Shown piece after piece: positions 61,240-64,000 of a stretch of DNA of 64,000 bases. Source of the stretch: Nitzschia sp. pyKryTriq1 (Eukaryota; Bacillariophyta; Bacillariophyceae; Bacillariales; Bacillariaceae); contig OY101118.1 in NCBI GenBank assembly GCA_956465555.1, positions 620,001 to 684,000 of the forward strand, given 5' to 3'. The position numbers were made by a program, and so were the translations under genes. The notes beneath the pieces are model-generated. The model did not search any database and was not told where the DNA came from. It worked only from the letters and a program-made list of their open reading frames with translations. Position 1 is the first letter of the stretch; each line of letters opens with the position of its first letter.

Positions 61240-62127
61240 ATGACTGTCGCTGCTACGCCCTCGTCGTACTACGACATTGATGCCATTTTGGCCGAAGAAG
61301 AATTGGTTCCCTGCACCACTCTATTCGACTTTTCGCACCTGAGTCACTTGGATCCCGACGCTCGACACCGCGAAAGCCATCTACCGGAAGCAAGCCAGAT
61401 CAAGATGCCTCTCTGGGCTGTGGAGAAGTGGGCCACCCTGGGGTATGTGCGGTTGTCGTTGCCGCGTCATTACTCCCGAAAGGCTCGGGAACGGCTGGAG
61501 GCGGATCCAGGGGATGCGGATTTAAGGTACGAGGAAGGGAGGAAGATGGTGCTTGATGTTTCTTGTAGGCGTGCATGCATGAATTTTGCGCTGACGCCGT
61601 GCCTGTCGCCTTTTGTTTGTTTTGGTTGCTTCAGAAAACGCAATGAAAGATTTTTCTTCGCTGGTCGAATGCTCGTAGATTTGATTGAAAAAAGTTCCAT
61701 CAAGGTAGCGAAAGTGATTGCGAAAACTAGAAGTTCCCGTCGCAATGCCCACACTCGGGCGCTAGAACAGGTCTCAGCGGAAGCGCAAGAATTGAAGAGG
61801 ACGCTGTTGACAAGCTTTGCGGGAGAGCGACTTCGCCGTACTTTTGACTGGGCATTGAGTAGCGGAGGAGACGACGATGTGAGTCATTACCTGACTCGAC
61901 TAACGGAAATGGAGCAACGACTTTTTTACAGGGGATCCTCTGCTGTGGCTGCTTTCGAGCAATGGATGATGTTTGGCAATCGTCAGTGGTTTGCTTCTTC
62001 CAGCAAGCCAAAAGCTACTGCGACCCCGGGTCCAAGTGGGAACGCACGGGCGGTCACTCCTGGGTCCGAGCCTAATGATAAGAACGATGAAGGACATCGG
62101 GAGAAACGACGTCGACTGGATCAATAA
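61240..62127 (+). CDS. PSF3: GINS complex subunit 3 (PSF3; two exons)
   Basis: Joins 61240-61526 and 61635-62127 (108-bp intron, donor GGTACG, acceptor TTCAG, phase 2), 259 aa. GINS is part of the CMG replicative helicase (Cdc45-Mcm2-7-GINS) in the nucleus. The N-terminal module YYDIDAILAEEELVPC is the PSF3 hallmark. Next comes MPLWAVEKWATLGYVRLSLPRHY (start of the A-domain) and, after splicing, RNERFFFAGRMLVDLIEKSS. The helical C-terminal part is less conserved, ending in a basic tail (REKRRRLDQ). The intron is a multiple of three without stops, so an unspliced reading gives a spurious insertion (VSCRRACMNFALT...). A known PSF3 is ~190-220 aa, so this is slightly long. Confidence 0.88.
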   Translation: MTVAATPSSYYDIDAILAEEELVPCTTLFDFSHLSHLDPDARHRESHLPEASQIKMPLWAVEKWATLGYVRLSLPRHYSRKARERLEADPGDADLRYEEGRKMVLDVSCRRACMNFALTPCLSPFVCFGCFRKRNERFFFAGRMLVDLIEKSSIKVAKVIAKTRSSRRNAHTRALEQVSAEAQELKRTLLTSFAGERLRRTFDWALSSGGDDDVSHYLTRLTEMEQRLFYRGSSAVAAFEQWMMFGNRQWFASSSKPKATATPGPSGNARAVTPGSEPNDKNDEGHREKRRRLDQ

Positions 62128-62699
62128 TTTCTGGATCGAAAGTCCAGCCAGCAAATAATATTATCTGTGCCTATATTGTTCATTGTTCAGTAGACTGCGC
62201 AGGAACAGTGCTCGTATCGGCCTTCGGCAACAAAGTAGGCAGTTCGGGTAGTGAGACATCATGGTAATCCATCACCCTACAGTGTTGTATCTTGCGTCGG
62301 CGAAAAGTCGATTCTCTCCCCTTATTACATAATACTGTAAGAGAATAGAGAGGGATAGCTTTGAATATCATGATTTGTGTGGATTGTGTTTCGTCTATAG
62401 CCATCAACTACTAGTAGGATTAGAGTATGCTGGCAGACAACTGCAGTGGACTACTGGCTCGTATGATACTTTACCTGCTCGAACCAATCATTCATCATCC
62501 CACGAGCCAACAAAACAAATATATGAATAATATGGTTCGAGCAAGATCGTATTCCGGTTACCATGGTTCCATTGCTTTTATTGCTCGTACTGCATTCATC
62601 GACTGACTGTACTACTACTGTATTGCTTTCGCCTCCAAGTCCTCACGCGATGATTGCTAATATCCCTTCCCTTCCCGCGAGCGAGGGCTGGATAATAAG
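62128..62699. other. Convergent 3' spacer
   Basis: Between GINS3 (+) and SKP1 (-). No gene or repeat seen. Confidence 0.5.
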
Positions 62700-63605
62700 T
62701 TACGCCCCGGGATTGGAAGGGTGTTCGACCCATTTGTTTTCCTCGCGGACTTGCGCCTCTTCCTCTGGTGTAAAGTCGTTACTAATATTGAAAATCGCCC
62801 TTAGCTCACTGGCCGGTTTCCCCTGTATATTTAGAGTAGGGGTACAAATAATCGACAACAAATGAAGAAGAAATAATGGGATGAGACCTTCGTCATGACA
62901 ACCGCAAAGAGAAATGCAGCATGCATGCTCCGTTTTGACTGACTTACCTTGATCAGTACGGACACTGCGAGACACGTCAGATCTAAAAGTGGTTTGATAT
63001 CCATAAAATTCGCCGCAGTCACAAGCTCAAATAGCAGAGCTTGCTCGACTTTGACAAAATCCGCATACCACGGCTGCACCAAATCTTCAATCTTGGACGA
63101 TTTGAGAGGCGTTGTAATGGGGGTCATGGGCTCCTCCTTATAGCGAGTGCAATATTCAATGACTTTTGTCAAGACGGCATCCTTGACATTCGGCAGGGGA
63201 ATTTCTCGGACCTCGTCATCATCGTCGTCGTCATCAATGGTCGTGGCTACCAGGGTAGACATTTTCGCTACAGCGACGGGGACTTCGTAAACATCGCCTT
63301 CTTTGCTGACCTACGGAGGGTACGAATAGAGAACGCCAGAGAAAAAAGCGAGCAGGAATATCATCCATGAGAAAAAGGAACAGTGCAAGAATGTAAACCC
63401 GTTTACGATTCATTCAACCCACGACAGCGTTGATTTGTACGAGGCGTTCACTATTTTCCTCGAACTACCAAACCAAGAAAGGGCAGAGTCGTCATTCCAA
63501 GAAGAACTTCGGCGTCACGGCCGCACCACCGAACGAATCGAGTAGGAATCATCTCCGCACGTCCCAAACACTCACCAGCTTTACCGTTCCACTTTCGTCG
63601 TCCAT
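62700..63605 (-). CDS. SKP1: SKP1, SCF ubiquitin ligase adaptor (three exons)
   Basis: Exons 63576-63605, 62948-63307 and 62700-62822; introns 268 and 125 bp, all phase 0; 170 aa. Links cullin-1 to F-box proteins in SCF E3 ligases. Exon 1 is only ten codons ([10 protein letters not shown]). It joins [20 protein letters not shown] through acceptor GTCAG (ends 63308), because the other candidate acceptor (TAG, 63314) breaks the frame. The BTB/POZ-like part has an Asp-rich loop (IDDDDDDDE) and VPLPNV-like [20 protein letters not shown]. The Skp1 C-terminal region is [14 protein letters not shown] joined to [33 protein letters not shown]. All agree with the ~163-aa human protein. The tail HPSNPGA is non-canonical. 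Confidence 0.92.
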
Positions 63606-64000
63606 TTTCGTTATTTGATGATTCAAAGTAAACTGCTATACTGTATAATTCGAGTGATATATCAATGGATCTGCTCTCTACTAGACAGTAGTAGTCGAGA
63701 TTGATTAGAACCGCAAGTATGGCTACGTACTTTCTATGCGAGCTGCGTTGTTCCTTCTTGCTTATTCTTTGGCGGCAGAGCAAAGAGCAACCCCACCAAA
63801 AAACCGCGCAGTCATCGTCGCGGGGCGGGGTGCCTGCGGTGGTGGTACCCCAGGTACCAGGTACCATCAGCGCTTGTTCCGGTACCAGGTACTGTACCTG
63901 GTACTTGTACCGGGGTATGTACTTGGTCATCGTTGGGATGCGGAGGGAGCTGTGGTACCGCGATAGGGTTTTCGTGTACACGTGGCCTGCAGTACTCAAA
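63606..64000. other. 5' flank of SKP1
   Basis: A dense GTAC/GGTACC/CCAGGTACC tract at 63844-63925 lies ~240 bp upstream of the SKP1 ATG. No gene is supported; a long antisense frame here is chance. Confidence 0.5.

Noticed and set aside
63451-63999. 182-aa minus-strand frame in the SKP1 flank
   Set aside because: Runs through the GTAC tract and through SKP1 exon 1 in a different frame; no start context or domain.
1-64000. CRISPR arrays, prophage, bacterial operons
   Set aside because: No spacer/repeat pattern; introns and a eukaryotic gene set show that this is nuclear DNA.
1-64000. tRNA, rRNA or snoRNA genes
   Set aside because: No stretch with a convincing cloverleaf or A/B box pair was spotted by eye; a tRNAscan-SE run would be decisive and was not possible.

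Overview
The window is nuclear DNA of a photosynthetic stramenopile, most probably a (pennate) diatom. The support is: short GT-AG introns (66-268 bp) whose phases close exactly in every spliced gene; a nuclear-encoded plastid-type sigma-70 factor beside typical eukaryotic genes (p24, SKP1, GINS3/PSF3, Pumilio, Epl1, AIP1, 3R-MYB); an MGDG synthase; diatom-style secreted Pro/Ser/Thr-rich proteins; and compact spacing with genes on both strands and no operons. The species assignment is inference.

Layout. 0-9 kb: MGDG synthase (-), a single-pass membrane protein of unknown function (-), an unknown 265-aa protein (+), a GFA/CENP-V-like zinc protein (-). 9-15 kb: an unknown acidic protein (+), a His-rich CDF zinc transporter (-), a three-exon bestrophin-like channel (+). 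15-22.6 kb: two near-identical HSP20 genes in a large inverted repeat; between the arms lie a secreted hemerythrin-like protein (-), a 54-57 bp tandem repeat, a Ty3/gypsy-like integrase remnant and a phosphopantetheine adenylyltransferase (+). 22.7-34.1 kb: p24 cargo receptor (+), R1R2R3-MYB factor (-), NO66/MINA-type JmjC ribosomal oxygenase (+), AIP1/WDR1 (-), SAM methyltransferase (+), class 3 lipase (-). 34-41 kb: a tandem pair of secreted Pro-rich proteins whose 3' ~1.08 kb look identical. 41-52 kb: plastid sigma factor (-) and two Kir-like potassium channels (-), each with four exons and the TVGYG filter assembled across a splice junction; a 584-bp direct duplication of the 3' end of the second channel lies downstream of it. 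52-64 kb: Epl1 (+), Pumilio (-), a coiled-coil protein with a ~54-aa repeat carrying RRxS sites (+), GINS3 (+), SKP1 (-).

The genes do not form one pathway. The recurring themes are local duplication (HSP20 inverted pair, secreted Pro-rich pair, Kir pair, partial Kir copy), repeated basophilic-kinase consensus sites in two unrelated proteins, and dense GTAC-palindrome tracts sitting almost only in the 5' intergenic DNA of genes. Exon boundaries were derived by hand from splice consensus and phase. Where the 5' end is uncertain this is stated.
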